Below, piece after piece: positions 17,460-26,450 of a DNA stretch of 64,000 nucleotides. The notes below the pieces were generated by a model. The model saw nothing but the letters and a program-made list of their open reading frames with translations, did not search any database and was not told where the DNA came from. Origin of the DNA: CAVVFX01 sp963747535 (GTDB lineage: Bacteria > Acidobacteriota > Terriglobia > Bryobacterales > Bryobacteraceae). Numbering within the stretch: the stretch's first letter is position 1; each line of letters starts with the position of its first letter. The translations under genes and the position numbers were made by a program. The stretch lies in NCBI GenBank assembly GCA_963747535.1, contig CAVVFX010000002.1, forward strand, positions 1,116,001 through 1,180,000, in the 5' to 3' direction.

Positions 17460-19376
17460 ATGAGGCTCGGAATCGATGCCGGCGGTACCTTTACTGATTT
17501 CGTGGTTCTACGGGATGACGGCCGGATTGCGACGTTCAAGATCCGTTCCAATCCGCAGTCGCCCGCGGCGGTCATCCTGGAAGGTATCCGCCGCGCGGGA
17601 GAACCGGACGAAGTGGTGCACGGCTCGACCGTCGCCACCAACGCGCTGCTGGAACGTAAGGGCGCGCGCACGGCTCTGGTCACCACCAAAGGCTTCGAGG
17701 ATCTGCTGGTCATCGGCCGGCAAAACCGGCCGGAACTCTACAACCTGACGCCGCGCGTGCCTGTACCGCTGGTCGCGCCCGACGATTGCCTGGGAGTCGA
17801 CGAGCGCCTTGCCTACGATGGCTCGATGTTGCGCGCACTTTCCGCCGGGGAGTGCCGGCGCATTGTGCGTGAGTTGAAACGGCGCCATGTGCATTCCGTC
17901 GCAATCAGCCTGCTGCACGCCTATGAGAACCCGGTTCACGAGAAGATGCTGGCCGAAGCGCTGGCCTCCTCGGGACTCTACGTAAGCGTCTCTCATCAAA
18001 TCTCGCCGGAGTTTCGCGAATACGAGCGGACCTCGACCACCGTCATCAACTCCTACGTTGGGCCGCTGATGCATTCGTATCTTGCGGAAGTGGAGCGCGG
18101 ATGCCCTCATCAGCTATTCGTCATGCAGTCGAACGGCGGACTCTTGACCGCCCGCGAGGCCAGCCGGCTGGCGGTTCGCACAGTTCTCTCCGGCCCGGCA
18201 GGAGGGATTGCCGGTGCGTCGCATCTGGCCGAACTGGCGGGCTTCTCCCGCTCGATCACGTTCGATATGGGCGGGACTTCGACTGACGTCAGCTTGGCGG
18301 AGCGGCCTTTCCGCTTGAGTTCGGACACGCTGCTGGACGGCTTCCCGGTGCGTGTCCCGATGCTCGCGATCCACACGGTGGGGGCCGGTGGCGGCTCTAT
18401 TGCGCGAGCGGATGAAGGCGGCCGGTTGCTGGTGGGTCCGGAGAGCGCGGGCGCCCGTCCGGGGCCGGCCTGTTACGGGATCAGCCCTGCGGATGTAGGA
18501 GCCGCGACGGTTACCGACGCTCACGTGGTGCTGGGACGGATCGCGGCCGGCCAGTTTCTCGGAGGAGAGATGCGGATCGACCCGGCGCGCGCGCAAGCCG
18601 CGGTGGCCCGCGTAGCCAAAACCATGGGAGTCGGGCTCGATGCGGCTGCGGCCGGGATCATTCGCGTCGTCAATTCGAACATGGAGCACGCGATACGCGT
18701 GGTGTCGGTCGAGCGAGGGGAAGATCCACGCAACTTGCCGTTGGTGGCGTTCGGCGGCTGCGGAGGCCTGCACGCGTGCGATCTCGCCGAAGCGCTCGGC
18801 ATCTCGACGGTGCTGGTGCCACGAGATGCAGGAGTGCTGTCCGCTTACGGTATGCTGCTGGCGGATCGGACGCGAGACTATTCAGCCGGCGCGTTGGGTG
18901 CGACTGATATCGAGCAGCGTTTTCGCGAGCTCGAACGGCGCGCCGCGCTGGACCTGCCTAAAGCCAGGGTGACCCGCTCGGCCGATCTGCGTTATCGCGG
19001 GCAAAGCTACGAATTGACGGTACCGTGGGACGAACGAAAACTCTCCAATCGCTTCCATGCGGCGCACGAAAGAATCTATGGCTACTCCGATAGCCAGCGC
19101 GAGGTGGAGATCGTGACGATCCGCGTACAGGCGGTGGTGAGCGTTCGCAAGCCGCGCCTGAAGCGTAGCCAGTCCAAGGGCGGACCGCCAACCGAACGTC
19201 GGGTCTTTGTTTCAGGAAAGCGTCAGCAGGTGCCGGTCCTGTCGAGGGAAGCTGTCGGCGTCAAACCGGCCCGGGGACCCGCGCTCATTTTGGATTACGG
19301 CGCAACAACCGTGGTGCCGGCAGGATGGCGATATCGAGCCGATGCCATCGGGAATCTGCTGCTGAGTCACGCCTAA
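17460..19376 (+). CDS. Hydantoinase/oxoprolinase-type subunit A (HyuA-like)
   Basis: The protein has 638 residues from ATG 17460 (an upstream start would overlap the hydrolase gene). The N-terminal actin-like ATP-binding signature RLGIDAGGTFTDFVVLRDDG and the central block GPAGGIAGASHLAELAGFSR with FDMGGTSTDVSL identify the family, as do ERGEDPR and FGGCGGLHACDLA. Members open cyclic amides such as 5-oxoproline or N-methylhydantoin with ATP, usually with a HyuB partner. No hyuB is adjacent: the next gene is on the opposite strand. Whether it works alone or with a remote B subunit is unknown. Confidence 0.88.
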   Translation: MRLGIDAGGTFTDFVVLRDDGRIATFKIRSNPQSPAAVILEGIRRAGEPDEVVHGSTVATNALLERKGARTALVTTKGFEDLLVIGRQNRPELYNLTPRVPVPLVAPDDCLGVDERLAYDGSMLRALSAGECRRIVRELKRRHVHSVAISLLHAYENPVHEKMLAEALASSGLYVSVSHQISPEFREYERTSTTVINSYVGPLMHSYLAEVERGCPHQLFVMQSNGGLLTAREASRLAVRTVLSGPAGGIAGASHLAELAGFSRSITFDMGGTSTDVSLAERPFRLSSDTLLDGFPVRVPMLAIHTVGAGGGSIARADEGGRLLVGPESAGARPGPACYGISPADVGAATVTDAHVVLGRIAAGQFLGGEMRIDPARAQAAVARVAKTMGVGLDAAAAGIIRVVNSNMEHAIRVVSVERGEDPRNLPLVAFGGCGGLHACDLAEALGISTVLVPRDAGVLSAYGMLLADRTRDYSAGALGATDIEQRFRELERRAALDLPKARVTRSADLRYRGQSYELTVPWDERKLSNRFHAAHERIYGYSDSQREVEIVTIRVQAVVSVRKPRLKRSQSKGGPPTERRVFVSGKRQQVPVLSREAVGVKPARGPALILDYGATTVVPAGWRYRADAIGNLLLSHA

Positions 19377-19410
19377 CCGCCCGCAACACGGCGGACCTTC
19401 GCCGCGTCTC

Positions 19411-19460
19411 CCCGTGGGGCAGACCATCGTTTTGGGTGGTCTGCCAGGCTGCGCAGCACC
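19411..19460 (+). repeat. REP-like two-hairpin repeat, family A (copy 3)
   Basis: CCCGTGGGGCAGACCATCG, loop, TGGTCTGCC, then GGCTGCgcaGCA. It lies 34 bases after the HyuA-like stop and just before the convergent cytochrome gene, where it could end or stabilise transcripts. Confidence 0.78.
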
Positions 19461-19476
19461 CGCTGTTTCATGCGCC

Positions 19477-19881
19477 TTACGGCAGGCTCTTCAGATACGC
19501 GACAATGGCCTCGGCGTCGTCTTTACTGAGGTGGTAATCCGGCATGGGCGGGTCCGCCTTGTTACCGCGCGGATTCTTCGTGGTCATGAGGAAGGTGGCA
19601 ATCCCTTTCGCTTCCCAGCGTTTGAAAAGGCTGCTCGATCCTGTCAGATCGGGAGCTGTCTTATGCCAGCCCGGAACGTCGTGCATGGGAGCGAAATCGA
19701 GCGTCGCACCTTTGAGCCACTTGGTTTTGTCCAGTGCACCTTCGGCCGTTTTCGGGGTGTGGCAGTCCTGGCACTTGGCAACTTCTTCCACCAGGTACTT
19801 GCCTCGGTCGATCTGATCGTCTGCCATCGCCAGCCCGGCTAGAGCGATTCCGCTGAATAGCCATAATGAATGTCCGCGCAT
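19477..19881 (-). CDS. Exported monohaem cytochrome c
   Basis: The protein has 134 residues. A signal peptide (1-20, ending AMA) is followed by DRGKYLVEEVAKCQDCHTP, the single haem site, with a candidate distal Met in DPPMPDYHLS and the C-terminal helix DAEAIVAYLKSLP typical of class I cytochromes. It should carry electrons in the periplasm. It is divergent from the LysR gene at 20056, which could control it. Confidence 0.9.
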   Translation of the reverse strand: MRGHSLWLFSGIALAGLAMADDQIDRGKYLVEEVAKCQDCHTPKTAEGALDKTKWLKGATLDFAPMHDVPGWHKTAPDLTGSSSLFKRWEAKGIATFLMTTKNPRGNKADPPMPDYHLSKDDAEAIVAYLKSLP

Positions 19882-19951
19882 AGGATCGATCCTAGTACGT
19901 ATGGCCCTCGAGGTGCAACCCGGGGTATGAATGGGCTCTCAAAACAACAAA

Positions 19952-20030
19952 TTGGAAAGAAGACAGACTCTGTCTGCTACAATACTTTACTAAGCTCATA
20001 ACCAGTTTGAGAAATAGAACTTTTCTATTT
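19952..20030. promoter_or_regulatory. Candidate LysR-controlled divergent promoter region
   Basis: Two inverted repeats lie between the divergent cytochrome and LysR genes: AGACAGA-c-TCTGTCT (19961-19975) and AAATAG-N7-CTATTT (20012-20030, of LysR T-N11-A form). A TACAAT -10-like box is at 19978-19983. Assignment as the LysR operator is inference from position and symmetry. Confidence 0.45.
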
Positions 20031-20055
20031 GAGCCATTGGTAAGTTCCAACTGCT

Positions 20056-20994
20056 ATGGATTTCGATCAGATCCACACATTCTTGGAGATCGTCAGGCTG
20101 AAGAGCTTTTCTAAGGCGGCGCAGACATGTTATCGCACCCAACCCGCCATCAGCGCCCAGATTCGCCAACTGGAGCAAGAGCTGAAAACCGAGCTTTTTG
20201 AACGATTTGGCAGCCGCATTTCGTTGACCGTCGCAGGCCGGATCTTTACCGAATATGCCGAGAAGATCATGGAACTTCGACGGCAGGCCCAGGACGCCAT
20301 CAACGAACTCGAAGTGGTGCCGCGTGGAGAACTGGTTATCGCCGCTAACGAAGCCACCTGCATCTATGTGCTGCCCGGCGTTTTTTCGGAATACAAAAAG
20401 CAGTTCCCTGCCGTACAGTTGCAGGTCAACCGTTCGTATGGCGCCCGTGTAGTGGAATCGGTGATGGAGAATGTGGCCGACTTCGGTCTGACGCAACTCC
20501 CGATTGCCGAGAAGCGGGTGCAGATCGTGGACATCTATCGGGATGAGATTCGCGCAGTCTTTCCGGCGATGCACCCCCTGGCCGGCAATAAATCAGTGAC
20601 CAGCCAGGATGTCGCCGCTTACCCGTTGCTGCTGCCGAAATCCGGAATGACCAGAACCCGGTTGAACGCTTGGCTCGAGTCCGTACAGGACAGCATTCAC
20701 GTCTCGATGGAACTGGATTCCACTGAGATGATGAAGAAGTTTGTGGATGCGGGGTTGGGAATCACGTTCATTGCCGGCTCCAACTGCCGTGAAGAGGTTG
20801 CGGCCGGAAAACTGATTGCCTTGCCGCTGGCGCCTGAGCCGATGCCACGCCGTCTCGGACTCATCTATCGTAAGGACAAGGCGCTTTCCAAAGCGGCCTT
20901 GGGTTTCATTCAGGTCATCACCACGCATTTCATCGATTCGCGCCCGCGTCAGGAGCTTGGGCGGGCGCCGCTGAAGGTTCTCATTTCGGGGTAA
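20056..20994 (+). CDS. LysR-family transcriptional regulator
   Basis: The protein has 312 residues. The N-terminal winged helix-turn-helix shows MDFDQIHTFLEIVRLKSFSK, then TQPAISAQIRQLEQELKTEL and FERFGSRISLTVAG. A long linker helix leads to the substrate-binding domain (from about 90). Effector and targets cannot be read. It is three bases upstream of a zinc-ribbon protein gene and divergent from a cytochrome gene, which suggests these as targets. Confidence 0.95.
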   Translation: MDFDQIHTFLEIVRLKSFSKAAQTCYRTQPAISAQIRQLEQELKTELFERFGSRISLTVAGRIFTEYAEKIMELRRQAQDAINELEVVPRGELVIAANEATCIYVLPGVFSEYKKQFPAVQLQVNRSYGARVVESVMENVADFGLTQLPIAEKRVQIVDIYRDEIRAVFPAMHPLAGNKSVTSQDVAAYPLLLPKSGMTRTRLNAWLESVQDSIHVSMELDSTEMMKKFVDAGLGITFIAGSNCREEVAAGKLIALPLAPEPMPRRLGLIYRKDKALSKAALGFIQVITTHFIDSRPRQELGRAPLKVLISG

Positions 20995-20997
20995 ACC

Positions 20998-21411
20998 ATG
21001 GTCTGTCCTCGCTGCCGTTTCTCGCTTGAACAGGAGTCGTCGGGTCGGTGTCCAAAATGCGGCATGCCTTACGCCCGCTCGACATCCATGGTGATGAAAA
21101 CCTCGGCTGTGCTGATTGCGGCCGGCAGCGGGCGCCAGGTGTACCAATCCGTGAATGATGTTCCTCCCACCTTGCGAAAGATGCTGCAGGACAGCACCAG
21201 CGGGGCTAATTCGGCCACCATTCTGATTGCCGACCGCCGCGGCAAAGAAGAGATTGCGAAAGCTCTGGAGCGGGTATCGGAATCCGTACCCGCAGTCCCG
21301 GTAAGCCCTGCCTTGCGCATCTTGGGACTTTCCTGGCGCAACTGGGTCGGCGTCGCGATCGGTTTCGCCAGCGGAGTGATAGCCTGGCTGGTTTGCTCCC
21401 ACCACTTTTAG
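20998..21411 (+). CDS. Zinc-ribbon protein with C-terminal membrane anchor
   Basis: The protein has 137 residues. Two CXXC pairs (CPRC at 3-6 and CPKC at about 18-21) form an N-terminal zinc ribbon; a variable middle follows, and the last about 22 residues (WVGVAIGFASGVIAWLVCS) form one transmembrane helix. The start is three bases after the LysR stop, so the two are translationally linked. I do not recognise the middle region. Zinc ribbons recur in the locus at 35454-38485, but no homology beyond the ribbon is seen. Confidence 0.72.
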   Translation: MVCPRCRFSLEQESSGRCPKCGMPYARSTSMVMKTSAVLIAAGSGRQVYQSVNDVPPTLRKMLQDSTSGANSATILIADRRGKEEIAKALERVSESVPAVPVSPALRILGLSWRNWVGVAIGFASGVIAWLVCSHHF

Positions 21412-21480
21412 CGCGTTTTAACGCCGTACTTTTTTATCCAGGCTATAAAGTTATGTTTGGTTTCTGCCGAAAAATAAGGC

Positions 21481-21663
21481 ATGGCGCCAATGATATTCCC
21501 AAGTACAGGAAATGAAGTCGCAGTTCTTCAGGCCGCCGTTGTGGGACCCGAACCGTTCCACTTCGAAACGGAGGGCCACGCCGATTGGACGGAATTTGTA
21601 GAGATGGTGCGAAGCGCCAACGAACTGGTCCTGCTGGCGCGCGCCCTGGTACCAGCAGAGTAG
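21481..21663 (+). CDS. Possible small acidic protein (60 aa), antisense to the cydB tail
   Basis: The frame opens MAPMIFPSTGNEVAVLQAAV and ends LVLLARALVPAE. The second half uses GC-ending codons like genuine genes of this window, while the antisense cydB frame over the same bases reads like noise. AAGGC precedes the ATG. It could be a real small gene or the remnant of a longer one; no family is recognised. Confidence 0.3.
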   Translation: MAPMIFPSTGNEVAVLQAAVVGPEPFHFETEGHADWTEFVEMVRSANELVLLARALVPAE

Positions 21664-22688
21664 GCTTCCGGACTGCGCTTGCTAATGCGCACATTTACCC
21701 GAATCCCCGACGCCACTCTCGGCTGGGAGTGCGCCTTGGCCTGGGCCGCGGTACGCCGTCCATTTACGTTGGATCCTACCGCGAGCAGAAACGCGGGCGC
21801 CCACCAGATCGCGATCGAGCCCATCTGCACGTGGGAGGAACCAGCATTGTACATGGCCAAACTGCGGGCGGCTTCATCCGGCAGATAAGGAAACTGTCCG
21901 GCTGCGGCGCTCGCCAACAAGCCGGCGATCAAACACGACGCACTCGCAAAGGCTCCCAGGTCGAAGCCGATACTCAGGCACAAACGGGTGCCGATCAAAC
22001 CGGCCAGCGCCACGACTGCGAAGACGGAAATCCAGGAGTAGGTCTGCAGATTATCGAGCAAATCGGGTTGCATCGCGAATGCGGCCACGGTGACGCCCGC
22101 ATAGCAGAACAGCACGGCCCACCACACGTGCGAAGCCAGGCTGCGGCAGCGCGCCTGCAATGCGCCGCTGGATTTGAGGGCCATCCAGGCCGCACTCTGC
22201 ATCGTCAGACAGGCCAGCGCGGCGAGTCCACAGAGAATCGGGAACCAGTTCAGTAAGCGTGGTCCGCTGGTGGGAGGAACACCGCGGACCACGCACCCGA
22301 CTGCTGCCCCGAAACCCACCACCAGCAGTAAACCCGACACGCCGAAAGAAATGTCCAGAACACGACCCCATAACGCACTCTTCGTGTGGCGCCGGAACTC
22401 CGCGCTGATCCCTCGCAAGACCAATAGCGATGCCACAGCGGCAGCCAACGGATAGAAACCGTTCCGCAGATAGATGGCCGGGAACGCGCCGTAGAGTGCC
22501 CCGCCGGCCAGCAACAGCCAGACTACATTACCGTCCCAGAACCGTCCGGCCGCAGCCAGAACAGAACGCCGGTCATTCCCCTCCCGCGCGAGGAAAAGAT
22601 GGATGACGCCGGCCCCCAGATCAAACCCACCCAGGATGGCGTACATCGTCAGCATGAAGGTAACGATGCAGAACCAAATTGCTTCCAT
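21528..22688 (-). CDS. cydB: Orphan cytochrome bd oxidase subunit II (CydB-like) with aberrant C-terminus
   Basis: The protein has 386 residues. The first about 300 are clearly CydB: MEAIWFCIVTFMLTMYAILG, GFDLGAGVIHLF, RFWDGNVVWLLLAGGALYGAFP, and seven or more hydrophobic helices, ending near SLAMYNAGSSHVQMGSI. The last about 85 residues, after FLLAVG (about base 21783), are polar, Ser/Arg/Ala-rich and lack the usual final helix and YRxFRGK-like end. No cydA lies upstream: the next 257 bases are non-coding, then PadR on the other strand. CydB alone is not known to bind haem, so this is a divergent protein with an unlinked partner or a decaying gene. Confidence 0.7.
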   Translation of the reverse strand: MEAIWFCIVTFMLTMYAILGGFDLGAGVIHLFLAREGNDRRSVLAAAGRFWDGNVVWLLLAGGALYGAFPAIYLRNGFYPLAAAVASLLVLRGISAEFRRHTKSALWGRVLDISFGVSGLLLVVGFGAAVGCVVRGVPPTSGPRLLNWFPILCGLAALACLTMQSAAWMALKSSGALQARCRSLASHVWWAVLFCYAGVTVAAFAMQPDLLDNLQTYSWISVFAVVALAGLIGTRLCLSIGFDLGAFASASCLIAGLLASAAAGQFPYLPDEAARSLAMYNAGSSHVQMGSIAIWWAPAFLLAVGSNVNGRRTAAQAKAHSQPRVASGIRVNVRISKRSPEAYSAGTRARASRTSSLALRTISTNSVQSAWPSVSKWNGSGPTTAA

Positions 22689-22917
22689 GTTACTAGCCGG
22701 CCTCCTGCATGCGTATGGAATAGCACGAGAACGGCCAAATATAAGGTGTTGAACCTACAGAACTTAACCGAAGGCCGGTCGAAACTGGCGCAGAAGCCCA
22801 GGCGCAACTGCGCGAAATCACCCAACAAACCGCGCGCCCTTTGACACAGCCTCGTGGAGTAGGCCTTTGGGCTGCCGGCCGAATTATCCGGTAGTGTTGC
22901 GAACTTTATCTATACTC

Positions 22918-22945
22918 AGACGTCTATATAATAAGAAGTCTATCT
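22918..22945 (+). promoter_or_regulatory. Candidate PadR promoter/operator
   Basis: A perfect palindrome AGACGTCT (22918-22925) is followed by a consensus TATAAT (22927-22932) and a further AGTCTA half-site before ATG 22946. PadR regulators often repress their own promoter through such sites; this is inference. Confidence 0.45.
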
Positions 22946-23275
22946 ATGGCGAAACAAGATTCTCTCCAAGGCTCCCTCGACCTGCTTGTCCTGAAAATCC
23001 TCTCCCGGCGGCCTCACCTTCATGGCTACGCCATCATGTCCATGATCACGGACTGGTCCGGCGAGGTGCTCCGTGCCGAGGAAGGTTCGCTGTATCCGGC
23101 TCTGCATCGCATGGAAGAGGCGGGCTGGATCTGCGCCGCATGGGTCACCAAAGACAACGGACGTCGGGCGCGCGTCTACGACCTGACCTCTGCCGGAAAG
23201 AAGCAACTGGACGCGGAGGAATCACGCTGGCGGGCGGTGACGTCCGCGGTCAATCGGGTCTTGAGGACCGCCTGA
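22946..23275 (+). CDS. PadR-family transcriptional regulator
   Basis: The protein has 109 residues with the family opening QGSLDLLVLKILSRRPHLHG, YAI helix, EEGSLYPALHRMEEAGWI (the recognition-helix and wing region) and GRRARVYDLTSAGKKQL. The gene ends one base before the start of a large permease. PadR genes beside such permeases are a standing pattern in Acidobacteria, implying control of the permease. The signal is unknown. Confidence 0.94.
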   Translation: MAKQDSLQGSLDLLVLKILSRRPHLHGYAIMSMITDWSGEVLRAEEGSLYPALHRMEEAGWICAAWVTKDNGRRARVYDLTSAGKKQLDAEESRWRAVTSAVNRVLRTA

Positions 23276-23276
23276 T

Positions 23277-25916
23277 ATGTCGTTGTGGTCACGCGTCGCA
23301 AACGTATTTCGGGGCGATCGCCTCAGCCGTGAAATCAGGGAAGAGATCGAGGCGCATATCGCCGAAGCGATCGAGCATGGCCGGGATCCCGACGAAGCAC
23401 GAAGCGCCTTCGGCTCAACGTTCCGCCTCAGCGAAGAGAGCCACGATATCCGTCTGCTCACCTGGCTCGATTCGCTCCGCGCCGACGCTGTCTTCGGCTG
23501 GCGGCAACTCGCGAAGCGGAAGGTGACCTCGGCTGCGGCCATCCTGTCACTCGCCCTGGCCATCGGGGCCTGCACCTCAGCATTCCGCTTAATCGATGCA
23601 CTGCTGCTGCGGCCTCTGCCGGTGGCTGAGCCGGAGCGCCTTTACTCGCTTTATCGCCAGGGAATCGGATTCACCGGCAAGCTGCAAACGTTCGACGGCT
23701 GGGCCTATCCTGACTTCCAACTGATGCGCGCCGCGGTCAAGGATCAGGCCGAGTTGATCGCGATCTCCTATGCGGAACAGGCCGATGTCACTTACCGTTC
23801 GGATCAGGAGATGGAGAAGGTCTATCTGCAATACGTTTCCGGTTGGATGTTCGACTCGTTCGGACTCCGGCCCGCTATCGGCCGGCTGTTCTCTGAAAAC
23901 GACGATCTGAAGCCCGGCGCGCACCCCTACGCAGTGCTGTCCTATGACTATTGGACGCGCCGCTTCGGGCGGGATCCGAAAATCGTCGGACGAACCTTGC
24001 GGATGGGAGATCGCCTCTACCAGATTGTCGGCGTCGGGCCAGAGCCCTTCACCGGCACGGAAACCGGTACCGTGACCGATGTCTTCGTGCCCACCATGAT
24101 GCACGCCGGAGCCGTCCACGATGACTGGACGTGGCATCGCACGCTGGCGCGCCTGAAACCGGGTATGGCCGTCGAACCTGTCCGCCAGAGACTGCACGCC
24201 ACCTCCAGAGCGTTTGAAGAGAACCGCGCAAAAGGGTTCACCGGCATGACGAAAGAATCCATCGACAAATTCCTGGCCCAGACGCTAAAGCTCGCACCGG
24301 CAGCCGCGGGCGTCTCGGAATTACAACAGGATTATCGCCGTTCGCTGATCGCTCTCGGTGTGTTGGTAGCTATGGTGCTGCTCATTGCCTGCGCCAACGT
24401 CGCCAACCTGATGACCGCGCAAGCGGCAGCGCGGGCGCGGGAGATGGCCCTGCGCATCTCGATCGGCGCAGGCCGATGGCGCCTGGTGCGTCTGGTCCTG
24501 GTGGAGAGCGCGTGGCTCGCGTTTTTGGCAGCCGCGATGGGCGCGTTCTTTGCCTGGTGGGCCGCGCCGTTTGTGGTCAGCCGCATCAATCCACCCGATA
24601 ACCCGGCGCGCCTGTTTCTTCCGGCGGACTGGCGCGTCGCCGGCTTCGGCCTGGCGTTGACCGTCGGCGTGATGCTCCTCTTCGGCCTGGCGCCGGCACT
24701 CCGCGCCTCGGCGATCAATCCGGCGGTCGCGCTCAAAGGCGGTGGCGACCCGCACTCCCGGCGGCGTCTGATGCATGCCCTGGTCGGCTTGCAGGTCGCC
24801 TTCTGTTTTCTGGTGCTCTTCATCGCCGGACTGTTTGCCGCCACGTTTGACCGGCTCTCGCATCGGCCCACCGGCTTTTCCGCCGAACGGCTGCTGGCCC
24901 TCGAAACGGTCACGCAGCACGCCCAACTGCCGGTCTTCTGGGAACAGGTGGCCGAACGTCTGCGTTCCGTGCCCGGCGTCGAGCGAGTCGCCCTGGCCGG
25001 ATGGCCGCTGCTCGGTGCGGGCGCCTGGAACAGCTTTATTTCGGTCAACGGTGCGCCTCCCGGGCCGGTCCTGGGCTACTTCCTGAGCGTCTCGCCAGGC
25101 TGGCTCGATGCCATGAAGCTTGGCCTCATTGACGGCCGGGATTTCCGTCCGAATGATACTTCTCCGGGAGTCGCCATCGTCAGCGAAACCTTCGCCCGGG
25201 AATTCTTCAACGGTGAGAATCCCATTGGAAAGCGATTTGCGAAAGGCAATCTTGATTACCTGGTGGTGGGCGTGGTCCGCGATGCCCCTTATCGCAGCAT
25301 GCGGGAACCCATCCTGCCGGTAGCTTATGTTCCGTTTCAGGGGATCGACTCCAAAGGTGTGGTGCGGCCCATTCACGATGCGACTTTCATGGTGCGCACG
25401 TCGGGTCCGAACCCGAATGCGCTGGCCTCCACGCTGCGGCGCGAAGTGCCGAAGGCGCGTGCCGGATTCCGGGTCAGCAGAATCCGTGCACAGGCGGATC
25501 TGGTGCGGGCGCAGACCCTCCGCGAAAGGCTGCTGGCCATGCTGGGACTCTTCTTCGCTGCGGTCGCACTCTTACTTGCCGGTATTGGCCTCTACGGGGT
25601 TTTGGACTACTCGGTGCTGCAGCGGCAGCGCGAAATCGGCATTCGCGTGGCTATTGGCGCGCCGGCCGGTAATATTGCGCTGCTGGTGACCCGGGATGTC
25701 TTCACCATGGTGGTTGGAGGGGCGTTCGCCGGAGTGATGTTGGGCATGGCGTCCGTGCGCTACATCGACACGCTGCTGTATCAGGTGAGGCCGATCGACC
25801 TCGCCATGCTTACGCTCCCGTCGTGCACCATTGTCGCTGCGGCGTTGCTGGCCGCGCTGCCGGCAGTGTTCCACGCCATGCGCATCGACCCGGCCGAAAT
25901 GCTGCGCGCCGAATAA
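23277..25916 (+). CDS. ADOP-type duplicated orphan permease (MacB/FtsX family)
   Basis: The protein has 879 residues. An N-terminal soluble part (about 1-75, REEIEAHIAEAIEHGRDPDE) leads to a transmembrane helix, a MacB periplasmic domain, three helices (about 355-470), a second periplasmic domain and three terminal helices ending RIDPAEMLRAE. The duplicated MacB-PCD/FtsX layout without a fused or adjacent ATPase is that of acidobacterial duplicated orphan permeases. Related MacB systems use stalk-driven transmembrane motion; what ADOP proteins move is not established. It is co-transcribed with padR. A second ADOP gene lies at 46453. Confidence 0.92.
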   Translation: MSLWSRVANVFRGDRLSREIREEIEAHIAEAIEHGRDPDEARSAFGSTFRLSEESHDIRLLTWLDSLRADAVFGWRQLAKRKVTSAAAILSLALAIGACTSAFRLIDALLLRPLPVAEPERLYSLYRQGIGFTGKLQTFDGWAYPDFQLMRAAVKDQAELIAISYAEQADVTYRSDQEMEKVYLQYVSGWMFDSFGLRPAIGRLFSENDDLKPGAHPYAVLSYDYWTRRFGRDPKIVGRTLRMGDRLYQIVGVGPEPFTGTETGTVTDVFVPTMMHAGAVHDDWTWHRTLARLKPGMAVEPVRQRLHATSRAFEENRAKGFTGMTKESIDKFLAQTLKLAPAAAGVSELQQDYRRSLIALGVLVAMVLLIACANVANLMTAQAAARAREMALRISIGAGRWRLVRLVLVESAWLAFLAAAMGAFFAWWAAPFVVSRINPPDNPARLFLPADWRVAGFGLALTVGVMLLFGLAPALRASAINPAVALKGGGDPHSRRRLMHALVGLQVAFCFLVLFIAGLFAATFDRLSHRPTGFSAERLLALETVTQHAQLPVFWEQVAERLRSVPGVERVALAGWPLLGAGAWNSFISVNGAPPGPVLGYFLSVSPGWLDAMKLGLIDGRDFRPNDTSPGVAIVSETFAREFFNGENPIGKRFAKGNLDYLVVGVVRDAPYRSMREPILPVAYVPFQGIDSKGVVRPIHDATFMVRTSGPNPNALASTLRREVPKARAGFRVSRIRAQADLVRAQTLRERLLAMLGLFFAAVALLLAGIGLYGVLDYSVLQRQREIGIRVAIGAPAGNIALLVTRDVFTMVVGGAFAGVMLGMASVRYIDTLLYQVRPIDLAMLTLPSCTIVAAALLAALPAVFHAMRIDPAEMLRAE

Positions 25917-25928
25917 CAGGCCTTTGGC

Positions 25929-26348
25929 TTACGCAAACAAGCAAACGACTTTGACGAGCTTCGTGCGGTAGATCGATTTTTTCGGCATCTCGGTGGTGAT
26001 GAATTCGTCGGCTCCCCGTAGATGGGCGGCGGCAATATGCAGGAATCCATCGCGGCTGACGCGGGTTCGCGCGGACTCGTGGCCAGCGCGCTCCAGGATC
26101 AGCCTAACGTCATTGAACATCGCGGTGCGCTGGAAGTATTCGAGGTAGACGCGATATTCCTGGCGGCGCTTATTGAAGAGGGCCTTCGGGCAAACCTCAT
26201 GGCGGACGAAAGGACTGCTCAAGAAGATCCGGTCAGGATCTTCCAACACCTCAAACGCCACGTTCATTTCGGCAAAACGGCCGCTGTAGGCCGCAATCAG
26301 ACCGCCGGAGTCCAGAAAGGTCCGCTTGAGCTGGCGCGACACTATCAA
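25929..26348 (-). CDS. PIN-domain protein (solitary)
   Basis: The protein has 139 residues from TTG 26348; GTG 26342 is an alternative. The acidic PIN residues are in TFLDSGGLIAAY, RHEVCPK, RDGFLHIAAAHLRGADEFIT and TTE. Such proteins are metal-dependent ribonucleases, mostly toxins of VapBC pairs. No antitoxin gene is seen: upstream in this frame is a stop 50 codons before with no usable start, and downstream is the ADOP gene on the other strand. It could be a solitary PIN nuclease or a VapC left after loss of its antitoxin. Confidence 0.72.
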   Translation of the reverse strand: MIVSRQLKRTFLDSGGLIAAYSGRFAEMNVAFEVLEDPDRIFLSSPFVRHEVCPKALFNKRRQEYRVYLEYFQRTAMFNDVRLILERAGHESARTRVSRDGFLHIAAAHLRGADEFITTEMPKKSIYRTKLVKVVCLFA

Positions 26349-26450
26349 CCGTTGCGTCGCGACGCGACCCGGCGCGCGGGCAACGATGCTCCCCGCGCCG
26401 CGATTGAAACTTTCCGCGGCACCAGGGGTTATGATGGAGTAAATCTAAAG

